NCBI GenBank assembly: GCA_035561515.1
Contig: DATMXP010000007.1
Span: forward strand, 372,001-436,000
From: Terriglobales bacterium
Lineage (GTDB): Bacteria > Acidobacteriota > Terriglobia > Terriglobales > Acidobacteriaceae
Reading direction: 5' to 3'
Length of the DNA stretch: 64,000 nucleotides
Made by a program: the position numbers and the translations under genes. Shown here one piece after another: positions 54,180-63,089 of this stretch (positions are counted from its first letter, which is position 1; each line of letters opens with the position of its first letter). The notes beneath the pieces are model-generated. The model searched no databases. It saw only the letters and a program-made list of their open reading frames with translations, and was not told where the DNA came from.

Positions 54180-55583
54180 CTAAACAGCCGAAGCATCCCA
54201 CGAATAGCCTTCTTCGCCGTGCTGTGTCAGGTCCAGGCCCTGAACCTCGTGCTCGGCCGTCACGCGAAGACCGATCACCATGTCCACGATCTTCAGGATG
54301 ATGAGCGTCCCCACGATCGCCAGCACCCATGCGATAACCACCCCGATGAGTTGGTTCAGCAGTTGTCGCGGATTTCCTTCCAGCAATCCCAGCGCAATCG
54401 AGTTCCCCTGCGCATCATGCAACAGCGGATTGATGCTGCTGACTGCGAAGACGCCCGTCAGCAGAGCGCCAATGGTGCCGCCCGCACCGTGTACACCAAA
54501 GGCATCCAGCGAATCGTCATACGCCAGTTTCGCCTTCACTTTTGCCACCATGTAATAGCAGAACACCCCGGCGATCAATCCGATCAGCAATGCCGGCATC
54601 GGCTTCACGAAACCTGCCGCAGGCGTAATCGCCACCAAGCCAGCCACCGCTCCGGAAATCCCGCCGAGGGCGCTGGGTTTGCCATTTCGAATCCATTCCG
54701 CAGCGCCCCATCCAATCGCCGCAGAAGCCGCTGCGAAATGCGTTGCCACGAATGCACTCGTAGCCAGGCCGCCCGAACCGAGGGCCGAACCCGCATTGAA
54801 TCCAAACCAACCCACCCACAGCAGGCACGCGCCAATAAAGCTCAGCACAACGCTGTGCGGGGGCATTGGCTCATGCGGATACCCAATTCGCTTCCCCAGG
54901 TACCACGCACATACCAGCGCCGACACGCCCGACGTGATGTGCACCACAGTTCCGCCGGCAAAATCCAACGTCGGGAACCGTCCCCCCAGCGCCGCATTCA
55001 GCAACCCACCCTTCCCCCAGACCATGTGCGCCATCGGGGCATAAACGAAGATCGACCACAGGATCATGAACAGCGCCATGGCGCTGAACTTCATTCGCTC
55101 GGCGAATGCCCCCGTGATCAATGCGGGAGTGATGATCGCAAACATCAACTGGTACACCATGAAAGTCTGCTGCGGCAGGGTGGTCGAATAGTCCGTGTTC
55201 GGCTCAACACCAACGCCGCGCAGGAAGACGTGCTCAAATCCGCCGATGAAGCTACTTCCTCCTCCGAAGCACAGGCTGTAGCCGATCACTGCCCACAGCA
55301 CCGTCACAATCGCCATCATCGCGAAGCTTTGCATCATCGTGGCGAGTACGTTCTTCTTCCGCACCAGGCCGCCATAGAACAGCGCCAGCCCCGGACCGGT
55401 CATCAGTAGCACCAATGCGGAGCACACGAGGATCCATGCGTTGTCCGCCGCGCTACGTGCGTCCCCAATCTGCTTCTCCAGTTCCGCGATCTTCGTCGCG
55501 TCTCCGGCCTGCGCACATAACGGCGCCACGCATAGGAACAAAAATGCAACCATCAGAAACACAACTCCGGCTTTCTTCATCAC
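54180..55583 (-). CDS. amtB: Ammonium transporter
   Basis: A 467-residue Amt/Rh family channel with about 11 membrane helices behind a cleavable signal peptide (VVFLMVAFLFLCVAPLCAQ). A short charged stretch (ATKIAELEKQIGDARSAADN) precedes helix 1. Family signatures: GPGLALFYGGLVRKKNVL, the signature helix FAGGTVVHITSGVSAL and GAGGTIGALLTGVFA. The pore His pair is expected in VVHITSG and FGVHGAGG, and both His are present. It imports ammonium under GlnK control. The gene leads the amtB-glnK-glnD operon. Confidence 0.95.
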   Translation of the reverse strand: MMKKAGVVFLMVAFLFLCVAPLCAQAGDATKIAELEKQIGDARSAADNAWILVCSALVLLMTGPGLALFYGGLVRKKNVLATMMQSFAMMAIVTVLWAVIGYSLCFGGGSSFIGGFEHVFLRGVGVEPNTDYSTTLPQQTFMVYQLMFAIITPALITGAFAERMKFSAMALFMILWSIFVYAPMAHMVWGKGGLLNAALGGRFPTLDFAGGTVVHITSGVSALVCAWYLGKRIGYPHEPMPPHSVVLSFIGACLLWVGWFGFNAGSALGSGGLATSAFVATHFAAASAAIGWGAAEWIRNGKPSALGGISGAVAGLVAITPAAGFVKPMPALLIGLIAGVFCYYMVAKVKAKLAYDDSLDAFGVHGAGGTIGALLTGVFAVSSINPLLHDAQGNSIALGLLEGNPRQLLNQLIGVVIAWVLAIVGTLIILKIVDMVIGLRVTAEHEVQGLDLTQHGEEGYSWDASAV

Positions 55584-55984
55584 GCTCCGCCAAACTTAGT
55601 GTCACGGTCGATCCGTGCGGACTTGCCTCTCGATGGTTCATCTTTACCTGCTGCTCCCAATCTACGGAAATCGAAAGTTTTTATTTGGAACATCAAACGC
55701 GGTTATCTGCGGAGCACAGAAGGAGCGGTTGCGCTGCTGGACCCGATCATGATCAGAGTTCTGAACTGCAGCATCTAGAAAAACGAGATACCGCGGGAAC
55801 AGAGCATCCATAGATCGCCTTTCCGTTCTGGGATTTCGAACCTCCCATCCTCCGGAATCGCTTTACTTCTCTGTAATCTGGCGATACGTTTACAGCGCAA
55901 CCCGGAAGTTACTGACTTCGGGCATCGGGATGAATACAATGCGTGTGTCTGTCCAGAGTGTTGCGAACTGATAGTGGAGGGATT
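55584..55984. other. Divergent intergenic region between amtB and the DUF2911 pair
   Basis: About 400 bases with no supported gene. It must hold promoters for the amtB operon (leftward) and the DUF2911 genes (rightward), but I see no convincing sigma-54 (-24/-12) site upstream of amtB. A short hairpin, CCGGAAGT / ACTTCGGG-like, lies at about 55903-55923. Confidence 0.4.
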
Positions 55985-56506
55985 GTGAAAACGCGAATCG
56001 TACTGGTAGTTGTTTCGTTCGTCCTAATATCTGCATTTTCGCTTGTGGCCCAGGAACAACAGAAGACGGAACCTGAACCGCAATCCACGACCGTCATTTG
56101 CACTTACCCCGACGATAAGGAAATCAGTGTTCGCTTCCACTCCGTCGAGTACAACAAGAAGAACGAACCGCCCATCGGCAAGCCGTGGACTCCCGAAGGA
56201 GTGCCCGTTTTCCTTTTCACTCCCACCGAATTGATGGTCGGCAACAGCACCATTCCCACCGGAGCATATAGCCTCTACACCATTAAGAACAAAGCGAGTT
56301 GGACTCTGATCATCAGCCGGAATGTCACCCAGGGTACGCCCTACGACGAAAAACAGGATGTGGCTCGCGTCACCATGGAGACCGGCAAACTGCCTTCCGC
56401 CAATAAACCGTACGTCGTCAGCCTTGGCCATATCGCTCCCAAGGTTTGCAGCCTTCAAATTGTGTACGGCGACACCGGCGTTTGGGCGGAGTTTAAGCAA
56501 AAGTAA
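55985..56506 (+). CDS. DUF2911 family exported protein (paralogue 1)
   Basis: A 173-residue protein from GTG 55985 with GGAGG (55976-55980) upstream. Signal peptide VLVVVSFVLISAFSLVAQ, then a beta-rich domain with GKPWTPEGVPVFLFTPTELM, NSTIPTGAYSLYTIKNKASW, LIISRNVTQGTPYDEKQDVA and a Leu/Ile-rich end. TGAYSLYTI followed by the tryptophan strand is typical of DUF2911, a family of unknown role common in Bacteroidetes and Acidobacteria. A paralogue follows 63 nt downstream. Confidence 0.85.
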   Translation: MKTRIVLVVVSFVLISAFSLVAQEQQKTEPEPQSTTVICTYPDDKEISVRFHSVEYNKKNEPPIGKPWTPEGVPVFLFTPTELMVGNSTIPTGAYSLYTIKNKASWTLIISRNVTQGTPYDEKQDVARVTMETGKLPSANKPYVVSLGHIAPKVCSLQIVYGDTGVWAEFKQK

Positions 56507-56569
56507 CTTTCAAACAAATATCGTATTACGATATACTTGGTTTGCCTTAACCCTCCAAGGAGGCATGCC

Positions 56570-57091
56570 ATGTATCGCAATTGCACGCTTTCGCTCCTCG
56601 CAATTACGGTGTCGTTCTGTCTTGTATTCCCTTCCCGCGGCGCCGCCGAAGATTCTTCCACCACCGCCTGCACTTTCGGATCTGGCGATCAGGTCAGCGT
56701 ACGCTATGTAAGTACTCCCATCCCCAAGAAGCAGAACATTCCCGAAGGCGAACCGTGGACGCCCGGCGACAAACCCCTTTTCCTCTTCACTCAGGCCCCG
56801 CTCACAATCGGTGACTTGAATGTTCCCGCCGGCGCATTCAGTCTCTATACGGTGAAGGATGTGGAGAAGAAGAAGGAAACCTGGAGTCTCGTGGTCAGCC
56901 GCAATGTCGAGCAACCCGAGTCCTACGACAAGAGCAAAGATCTGGGTAGAGTTCCCATCGAGACAGGCCACCTTATGTCAGACAGCGATGAGTTTCGTGC
57001 ATATATGGGACGCCTGGGGCCTTCCACCTGCACCTTGCGCCTCGACATCGGCCAGACTCGCGCCTTCGTGGATATAAAAGACAAACGCTAA
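56570..57091 (+). CDS. DUF2911 family exported protein (paralogue 2)
   Basis: A 173-residue protein from ATG 56570 with AAGGAGG (56557-56563) upstream. A signal peptide (LSLLAITVSFCLVFPSRG) precedes the same domain as the previous gene: GEPWTPGDKPLFLFTQAPL, LNVPAGAFSLYTVKDVEKK, WSLVVSRNVEQPESYDKSKD. The pair has identical length but has diverged substantially, indicating an old tandem duplication. Its stop overlaps the convergent 103-residue gene by 4 nt. Confidence 0.85.
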   Translation: MYRNCTLSLLAITVSFCLVFPSRGAAEDSSTTACTFGSGDQVSVRYVSTPIPKKQNIPEGEPWTPGDKPLFLFTQAPLTIGDLNVPAGAFSLYTVKDVEKKKETWSLVVSRNVEQPESYDKSKDLGRVPIETGHLMSDSDEFRAYMGRLGPSTCTLRLDIGQTRAFVDIKDKR

Positions 57092-57399
57092 GCTGTCGGC
57101 GTGAGGAGTTCCTTCAGGTCACTCCGGAACTGTTCCAGTTGGCCCAGTCGTTCTGGAGTGGCCTCCACGATCTGGTCTTTGTTCTGGAACACCTTGCGCC
57201 CGTCCTTTTCGACGAGCACGCCGATCACTTCCCCCACCCGCCAACCCGGCGTACCGATCATTTGCAGGCCCTGCGGCGTGGGCAGCATCAAGGCAATGCA
57301 TTCGCCGCGGATCACTCCCACGGAGTTCGGAAATCTCTCGAATGTCTGGAACTCAAATCCGGCGAGGTAAAGCCGTTGCAGTTGCTCAGCAGGATCCAT
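57088..57399 (-). CDS. Small protein of unknown function downstream of the nuclease-family gene
   Basis: A 103-residue soluble protein from ATG 57399, with AGGAT just upstream on its strand. It has no signal peptide. The beta-rich first half (LYLAGFEFQTFERFPNS, CIALMLPTPQGLQMIG) and the helical C-terminus (ATPERLGQLEQFRSDLKELL) suggest a small folded protein. I do not recognise the family. It is the last gene of a minus-strand run miaB, bifunctional-nuclease-family gene, this gene, with a 65-nt gap before it. Confidence 0.65.
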   Translation of the reverse strand: MDPAEQLQRLYLAGFEFQTFERFPNSVGVIRGECIALMLPTPQGLQMIGTPGWRVGEVIGVLVEKDGRKVFQNKDQIVEATPERLGQLEQFRSDLKELLTPTA

Positions 57400-57464
57400 A
57401 AGGATTGTTAGCAGTTGTTGTTCGCACCAATCGCCAAGACTAAATACCGATGACTGAAAGCCAA

Positions 57465-57950
57465 TTACATCTTGTACCGGCCCAAATCCTCTTCGCCCAG
57501 GTTCTCCAGCCATTTCCGAAGTTCTTCGCTCGATACCTTGTCTGAGATCGCGCTCGACAGCTTCGACGTCTTCAGCACCTCTTCTTCAACGAAGATCGGG
57601 CAATCCGCCCTCAACGCCAGTGCCAGCGCATCCGACGGCCGCGAGTCGATCGAAATATTCTGGCCTTCTTTTTCCAGCCAGATCACCGCAAAGAACGTAT
57701 CGTCCCTCAGATCGTTCACGACCACCTTTTGCACCTGCGCGTCCAAACCAATCAGCAGGTTTTTCAGCAGATCGTGCGTCATCGGCCGAGGCGTTGAAAC
57801 CTTTTCCATCTCCAGTGCGATCGCATTTGCTTCGTAGATCCCAACCCAGATCGGCAATACTGAATCCGCCTCCACTCCCTTCAGAATCACCACGGGCATG
57901 TTTGTCACCGGATCCATCATCAGCCCGCGAATCTTCATTTCGACTTCCAT
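57465..57950 (-). CDS. Bifunctional nuclease (BFN) family protein
   Basis: A 161-residue protein from ATG 57950 after AGGAGAACCCC. VEMKIRGLMMDPVTNMPVVI, LPIWVGIYEANAIALEME, RPMTHDLLKNLLIGL, FFAVIWLEKEG and SIDSRPSDALALALRADCPI are the conserved blocks of DUF151 / BFN. Plant members have RNase and DNase activity; bacterial ones are mostly uncharacterised. A UVR-like tail (SSEELRKWLENLGEEDLGRY) ends the protein. It starts 16 nt after miaB on the same strand, so the two are co-transcribed. The open frame extends upstream within miaB, but only the part from 57950 is homologous. Confidence 0.92.
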   Translation of the reverse strand: MEVEMKIRGLMMDPVTNMPVVILKGVEADSVLPIWVGIYEANAIALEMEKVSTPRPMTHDLLKNLLIGLDAQVQKVVVNDLRDDTFFAVIWLEKEGQNISIDSRPSDALALALRADCPIFVEEEVLKTSKLSSAISDKVSSEELRKWLENLGEEDLGRYKM

Positions 57951-57966
57951 GGGGTTCTCCTGATGG

Positions 57967-59397
57967 TTAGACGCCAGAACTCGCTTCCGAGGCCATAGGC
58001 CCCGCAATTTGGACCAAGCCTGACGCAACCGGCGCTTCAACCACTTTTCGAGCTTCCGGTACGTAGGTGGTGGCGGAGTATTCTCCGACCAGACTGTTGG
58101 GGTGAGATTGAGTAACTCTGACGCTGGCATACATTCCGGGCTCGAGCGAAATATGGGGAGGCGCTGTGAAGTTTAGCACTTTATTTTGCGATGTGCGCCC
58201 AATCCATTGCTTTCTTTGTTCGTTCCGTCCCTCAATCATCGCCTCAAGGGTTTGGCCGATATGCCTCTTCTGGTTTTCGATCTGGATCTCGCGAATACGG
58301 TCCATCAAAATCGAAAGCCGCAGAGACTTTTCTTCTTCCGCGATCACGTCCGGCAGGCCCAGCGCTGCCGTATTCGGACGCGGCGAGTACTTAAACGTAA
58401 ACGCCCCGTCGTACCGGACCTCGTGCACCAGCGAAATTGTCTCCTCGAAATCCTGTCGAGTCTCTCCCGGGAAGCCGACAATGATGTCCGTCGTGATCGA
58501 AATGTCCCTCTTTGAGGCCTTCATCCAGCCAATCCGCTCCAGATACTGCTCCCGGGTATACAAACGCTGCATCGCGTCCAAAACTCTCGTCGACCCGCTC
58601 TGCACCGGCAAGTGCACGTGGTTACACAACCCCGAGTACGCCTCGATGGCCTCTACGATGTCCTTTGTGAAATCCCTCGGATGCGAAGTCGTGAACCACA
58701 CCCTCTGAATTCCGGGCACTTCCGAAACCGCAACCAGTAGCTCTGCAAAGCTTTTCTTTCCAACAGGATCGCGATAAGAGTTCACGTTCTGCCCGAGCAG
58801 TTGGATGGACGTATACCCCATCTCCGCCATCCGCTTCGCCTCTTCCACCACCGAATGCGAAGTGCGGCTCCGCTCTTTCCCTCGGGTGAAGGGCACCACG
58901 CAATACGCGCAGAACTTGTCGCAGCCCTCGATGATGGTGATGTACCCGCGATGCTCGTCCGACCGGGCCGTCAGTTCGGTGTCGAACGTCTCGGTAGTAT
59001 TCCGGTCGTCCAAACCGGTCACTCTTCCGCCGTCCGTCTCAAGTTGCACCAGCATCGAACCCAGGTTCCGGTACGAAGCCGACCCACACACCAGCGAGAC
59101 ATGCGGCGCGCGGTCGAAGATCTTCTCCCCCTCTTGCTGGGCGACACACCCGAGCACACCGAACTTCTTTCCCTGTGCCTGCAACTTCTTGAAATCATTC
59201 AGCCGATGAAAAACTTTCTGCTCCGCCTTATCGCGGATCGAGCAGGTGTTGTAGAGGACGAGCCCGGCCTCTTCCACGGTGTTTACCTGCTGGTATCCCT
59301 GCGCGAGCAGCGTCCCGACCACTTTCTCCGAGTCGTGGACGTTCATCTGGCACCCGAAGGTCTCTAAGTAGAACGTTTTGTTGGAGCTATCCGGCAT
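57967..59397 (-). CDS. miaB: tRNA-2-methylthio-N6-dimethylallyladenosine synthase
   Basis: A 476-residue radical-SAM methylthiotransferase that modifies A37 in tRNAs reading U-initial codons. The N-terminal UPF0004 domain has TFGCQMNVHDSEKV, NTCSIRDKAEQKV and GCVAQQEGE, supplying the three auxiliary-cluster cysteines. The radical SAM motif is IIEGCDKFCAYCVVPFTRG (CxxxCxxC). The C-terminal TRAM domain (WIGRTSQNKVLNF ... SLVGEYSAT) binds RNA. The extra C-terminal ~20 residues are Ala/Val-rich and unremarkable. Confidence 0.96.
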   Translation of the reverse strand: MPDSSNKTFYLETFGCQMNVHDSEKVVGTLLAQGYQQVNTVEEAGLVLYNTCSIRDKAEQKVFHRLNDFKKLQAQGKKFGVLGCVAQQEGEKIFDRAPHVSLVCGSASYRNLGSMLVQLETDGGRVTGLDDRNTTETFDTELTARSDEHRGYITIIEGCDKFCAYCVVPFTRGKERSRTSHSVVEEAKRMAEMGYTSIQLLGQNVNSYRDPVGKKSFAELLVAVSEVPGIQRVWFTTSHPRDFTKDIVEAIEAYSGLCNHVHLPVQSGSTRVLDAMQRLYTREQYLERIGWMKASKRDISITTDIIVGFPGETRQDFEETISLVHEVRYDGAFTFKYSPRPNTAALGLPDVIAEEEKSLRLSILMDRIREIQIENQKRHIGQTLEAMIEGRNEQRKQWIGRTSQNKVLNFTAPPHISLEPGMYASVRVTQSHPNSLVGEYSATTYVPEARKVVEAPVASGLVQIAGPMASEASSGV

Positions 59398-59612
59398 ACA
59401 GAACTGACCTCAGTATAACCCAGTATTCACAGCCATTCCCGCTACCCAAGACCCTCCACCTCGGCTAAACTGAACCCGCATCAGGGCCACGCAATGGTCC
59501 GATCCAGGTGTTGTGGGGCACCGGATCGATATTAGAACCATGCGCTCTCAAGCACTCGAGAATCCTCCAGCACTCGTGTCGCACCGCCCTGAACTCACAT
59601 TGTGGGGTTTAC

Positions 59613-60674
59613 ATGGCAACTGCACGCGCGGACCAATTGTCCGAGCAACCGCTTCCTTCTCAACCGCCCGATCCATCACAGCTACTTATGCAACTCGGCA
59701 GCGGATTCATGGCTGCTGCCGCACTCTATCCTGTAACCAAGCTTGGCGTCGCCGAACTGCTCGCCGAAGGGCCCAAGCCCATCAGCAAGATCGCCCAGGA
59801 CACCGGCGCCAATGAAGACGGTCTCTACCGCGTCATGCGGGCACTTTCCAGCATCGGAGTTTTTGCCGAGATCTCGCCGCGTACCTTCGGCCTTACTCCT
59901 GCCGCCAGCCTCTTGCGCGCGGACGTCGCCGGCAACATGCGTGACCTCATCCTCTGGATGACGAATCACTTCCACCTCAACTCCTGGGGCGGAATGATGC
60001 ACTCCGTGCTCACCGGTCAACCCGCCGTCGAAAAGCTTTACGGAAAGCACTGCTTTGATATCTTCCGTGACTTTCCTGAAGTCGACGTCGAGTTCAACAA
60101 CGCCATGACCAACATCAGTGCGATGACGATCCCCGCCATCCTTGAGGGTTACGACTTTTCAGGCATTGGCACTCTGGTCGATATCGCCGGTGGACACGGC
60201 CTGCTCATCAGCCAGATCCTGAAACACAATCCCGACATGAAGGGCATTCTCTTCGACGTCCCTCATGTCATCGAAGGCGCGAAGTCGCGCATAGCGCGTC
60301 TCGGACTCGAATCACGCCTGCAGACTGCCACCGGCGACTTCTTCCAATCGATTCCCGTCGGCGGCGACGCTTACATGATGCAGCACATCATCCACGACTG
60401 GGACGATGCAAAGGCTCATACGATCCTGAAAAACATCCGCAAAGCGCTCGAAGGACGCAAGAACGGAAAGCTTCTCATCTTCGACGCTTTGATCAGCGAC
60501 GGCAACGGTTCCGATTTCTCCAAGTGGATGGATCTCGAAATGATGCTCATGCCCGGCGGACGCGAGCGCACCGAGAACGAATTCCGCTCGCTGCTCGAAG
60601 GAGCCGGATTCAAGCTGAACCGCATCATCCCAATTCCGTCCATGGTCAGCATCCTGGAAGCAGTGCCCGTCTAG
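59613..60674 (+). CDS. O-methyltransferase, acetylserotonin-OMT-like
   Basis: A 353-residue protein from ATG 59613. The N-terminal dimerisation/winged-helix domain (about residues 25-110: LMQLGSGFMAAAALYPVTKL, DEDGLYRVMRAL-type segment) is followed by a SAM domain. Motif I is LVDIAGGHGLLISQIL, then GILFDVPHVIEGAK, and AYMMQHIIHDWDDAKAHTIL carries the catalytic His of plant-type and antibiotic O-methyltransferases. It probably methylates a hydroxyl on a small aromatic compound. No biosynthetic cluster surrounds it, so the substrate is unknown. A strong terminator follows. Confidence 0.88.
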   Translation: MATARADQLSEQPLPSQPPDPSQLLMQLGSGFMAAAALYPVTKLGVAELLAEGPKPISKIAQDTGANEDGLYRVMRALSSIGVFAEISPRTFGLTPAASLLRADVAGNMRDLILWMTNHFHLNSWGGMMHSVLTGQPAVEKLYGKHCFDIFRDFPEVDVEFNNAMTNISAMTIPAILEGYDFSGIGTLVDIAGGHGLLISQILKHNPDMKGILFDVPHVIEGAKSRIARLGLESRLQTATGDFFQSIPVGGDAYMMQHIIHDWDDAKAHTILKNIRKALEGRKNGKLLIFDALISDGNGSDFSKWMDLEMMLMPGGRERTENEFRSLLEGAGFKLNRIIPIPSMVSILEAVPV

Positions 60675-60688
60675 TTCCACTAAACAAG

Positions 60689-60719
60689 AAGGCCATCCAC
60701 CCGGATGGCCTTTTTCTTT
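60689..60719 (+). terminator. Rho-independent terminator after the O-methyltransferase gene
   Basis: AAGGCCATCC (60689-60698), loop ACCC, GGATGGCCTT followed by TTTCTTT. It lies in the convergent gap before pdxT. Confidence 0.85.
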
Positions 60720-60790
60720 GTCATCTTTGATGACTCTCGTTACTTTCCCTCGCCCTGCTTCAGGCCCATACTCCTGCCATGCGGAGACTG

Positions 60791-61369
60791 TTACTGCCCG
60801 TTCCTCACGAGCCCAAGGAAATAAGCATGAACCCGGCTATCTTCGGAGAGTTCGGGATGAAAGGTGGCTGCCATCGTCCGGCCCTGTCGAACGAGTACGG
60901 CATCTTCGCCGTGTCGAGCGAGGACTTCCACACCTGCTCCGTATCGTTCGATTTTGGGAGCTCGGATAAAGACCATTTCTAGCGGTCCCTTCCCCTGCTC
61001 CAGTTCAGGCGCCGCCGGCGCGGGCTCGATGAAGCTATCGATCTGCCGCCCGTAGGCATTCCGCCGCACCGTGATGTCCATAGCCCCCAGGCCTTCCTGC
61101 TTCGGGTTCTCAACTTCTTTAGCCAGCATGATGCACCCGGCGCACGTACCAAACGTCGGCTTCGATGTAACGAACTCTTTTAACTTCCGCAGAAACTCTT
61201 CGCCTAACAATTTCAGAAACGTCGTAGACTCACCGCCCGGAATCACCAATCCCTCAACTTCATCCAGTTGCTCGGCCTTGCGCACCAATACCACCTCGGC
61301 CCCAAGCTCCTCGAGCCTGCGCCGATGCGCGTCGAAATCTCCCTGCAGTGCTAGAACACCAATCTTCAT
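60791..61369 (-). CDS. pdxT: Pyridoxal 5'-phosphate synthase glutaminase subunit
   Basis: A 192-residue class I glutaminase that delivers ammonia to PdxS for direct PLP synthesis. KIGVLALQGDFDAHRRRLEE at the start, VIPGGESTTFLKLL, the nucleophile elbow FGTCAGCIML, and the C-terminal AATFHPELSEDSRVH (catalytic His-Glu) are all present. Length and motifs are standard. The partner pdxS is not in the window. PLP is the cofactor of many decarboxylases, including the arginine decarboxylase expected to feed the agu pathway, but that link is an inference. Confidence 0.95.
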   Translation of the reverse strand: MKIGVLALQGDFDAHRRRLEELGAEVVLVRKAEQLDEVEGLVIPGGESTTFLKLLGEEFLRKLKEFVTSKPTFGTCAGCIMLAKEVENPKQEGLGAMDITVRRNAYGRQIDSFIEPAPAAPELEQGKGPLEMVFIRAPKIERYGAGVEVLARHGEDAVLVRQGRTMAATFHPELSEDSRVHAYFLGLVRNGQ

Positions 61370-61463
61370 AGGTCTTTATAAGAGATTAGCAGAACGCCTC
61401 ATACATCTCATGACCATCAGCTTTGTTACTATTTCCTGCGCAAGTTAGAACGAGGTTCTCATC

Positions 61464-62414
61464 ATGCTTAAATTCCGTAATGCAGTCCTCGTGTTTCTAT
61501 GCGCCCTCTTGATCTCATCCGCCTGGGCTCAAGTTTCCGCCCCAACTCAGCAGCCGACCTCTGTCTCCGAATGGACCGATCTCGCCTATAGCTCCTTCGA
61601 AACCATCCCGAACATCACCTATCGTCGCGCTAATAACACGGACCTCAAACTCGATCTCTATCTGCCTCATGAGCGCACTCAGCCCGTTCCACTCCTGATT
61701 CTCATTCACGGTGGAGGCTGGGTTGCCGGAAACAGGGAAAGCATCGTTCTTCAGACCCTGCCATACCTCCAGATGGGTTTCGCGGTAGCTAACGTCCAGT
61801 ATCGACTTGCCTCGAACACGCCGGCGCCAGCCGCGGTAGAGGATTGCCGTTGCGCCCTGAGTTGGCTCTTCCACAACGCAGCTCGTTACAACTTCGACGT
61901 AAACCGTATCGTTACAACAGGCGGTTCTGCCGGCGGACACCTTGCCCTCACCACCGGCCTTCTCAACGCCGAAGCCGGCTTCGACCGCGGTTGCACTCCG
62001 CCTGACGACATGCGCTGGGACAAAGCCCCCACTACTCAACCCAGGGTCGCCGCCATCATCAACTGGTTTGGCATCACCGATGTCGCCGATCTCTTCTCCG
62101 GACCCAACGCGAAGGGTTACGCCATCGAATGGTTTGGGAGCATCGATAATCGCGACCAACTCGCTCGCCGCCTCTCGCCTGCATACATCGTCAGCAAAAC
62201 TTCACCGCCGGTGCTCACGATTCATGGCGACAAGGACACGCTCGTCCCCTACGCTCACGCCCAGAAGTTGCATGAAGCGCTCACCCGTGCCGGAGTACGC
62301 AATCAACTGATCACCATTCCCAATGGCGGACACGGCGGCTTTTCTCTCGACGAGATGCGCAAGACCATGACTGCCATCCGCGCGTTCCTTCGCGACAACA
62401 AGATCGTTCAATAG
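61464..62414 (+). CDS. Alpha/beta hydrolase (esterase/lipase-like), exported
   Basis: A 316-residue protein with a signal peptide (VLVFLCALLISSAWAQ). The hydrolase fold shows the oxyanion HGGGW block (LILIHGGGWVAGNRESIV), the nucleophile elbow VTTGGSAGGHLALTTGL (GxSxG), an acid in HGDKDTLVPYAHA and the final His in IPNGGHGGFSL. It resembles the hormone-sensitive-lipase / BD-FAE esterase group, which includes acetyl-xylan and feruloyl esterases. The substrate is not determined. It ends before a strong terminator. Confidence 0.92.
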   Translation: MLKFRNAVLVFLCALLISSAWAQVSAPTQQPTSVSEWTDLAYSSFETIPNITYRRANNTDLKLDLYLPHERTQPVPLLILIHGGGWVAGNRESIVLQTLPYLQMGFAVANVQYRLASNTPAPAAVEDCRCALSWLFHNAARYNFDVNRIVTTGGSAGGHLALTTGLLNAEAGFDRGCTPPDDMRWDKAPTTQPRVAAIINWFGITDVADLFSGPNAKGYAIEWFGSIDNRDQLARRLSPAYIVSKTSPPVLTIHGDKDTLVPYAHAQKLHEALTRAGVRNQLITIPNGGHGGFSLDEMRKTMTAIRAFLRDNKIVQ

Positions 62415-62432
62415 TTTTCTACTAAGCCGCCG

Positions 62433-62456
62433 GCCCCGCTTCGTGCGGGGCTTTTT
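62433..62456 (+). terminator. Rho-independent terminator after the esterase gene
   Basis: Stem GCCCCGC / GCGGGGC with loop TTCGT, followed by TTTTT. It lies 18 bases after the esterase stop. Confidence 0.88.
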
Positions 62457-62490
62457 CTTGCCTGGATCACATCACTCGCTCGCCGTAGTC

Positions 62491-62859
62491 TCACCCAGCC
62501 ACTGCGCACAACTTCGCCGTGAGTACCTTCAGAACCTCAGGAGCAAGTTTGTCTTCCGCTTTCTCCAGCGCAAGATGCGAGTCCGCCTGGATGGTGTAAT
62601 CGCTCTTGTCAGAACACACCACCACCACGGCACATCCTGACTCCCACGCTTTGATTGCGAGCTCTTCCTTGGCGAATCGCACCAGTCCCGGACCGATCAC
62701 CACCGCCTGGTAGTTCTCCTTTGTAAAGTCTCGTTCAGCTTCCAGCGCGCAGTCTGCTTCCGTAATCTGGTAACCAGCGTCAGAAAGCTTCGGGATACTT
62801 TTCGCGCCGAAGGCCTTGTCGTTGTATACGCAAAGAATATGCAAGCCTGGCATAGGCAC
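62491..62859 (-). CDS. Degenerate response-regulator receiver-like protein
   Basis: A 122-residue single-domain protein with alternating beta-alpha layout: LHILCVYNDKAFGAKSIPKL, a middle AVVIGPGLVRF strand-loop, CAVVVVCSDKS and a final helix. This is the pattern of a CheY-like receiver. The phospho-accepting Asp at the end of strand 3 appears replaced by Gly (VVIGPG), and the usual acidic pair after strand 1 is only partly kept (YND). It is probably phosphorylation-independent. No kinase is adjacent. The assignment is by fold pattern only. Confidence 0.6.
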   Translation of the reverse strand: MPMPGLHILCVYNDKAFGAKSIPKLSDAGYQITEADCALEAERDFTKENYQAVVIGPGLVRFAKEELAIKAWESGCAVVVVCSDKSDYTIQADSHLALEKAEDKLAPEVLKVLTAKLCAVAG

Positions 62860-63045
62860 CTCGCTTCCCTTGCAGAAGCAAAAGTCTTGTTTGCGGTCAC
62901 ACCGGATAACGGTCTGTCACCGTGAGCATGCCAGGCCGGGATCCGGCCCTCGTAATCTGCTCCCATCTTGCGCTCTTTTACGACGACGGTAGCCGCAATT
63001 CGTAGAATCTCATTTTTCGCTTTCCCAATTCGGAACAAAAGAAAA

Positions 63046-63072
63046 AGGCCGCCGGCAATCCACCGGCGGCCT
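63046..63072 (-). terminator. Terminator of the NmrA-like gene
   Basis: On the minus strand, GGCCGCCGG / CCGGCGGCC forms a strong stem running into TTTTTC. It lies 18 bases after the stop of the gene to its right. Confidence 0.8.
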
Positions 63073-63089
63073 CGCCTGACGCTGTGAAA

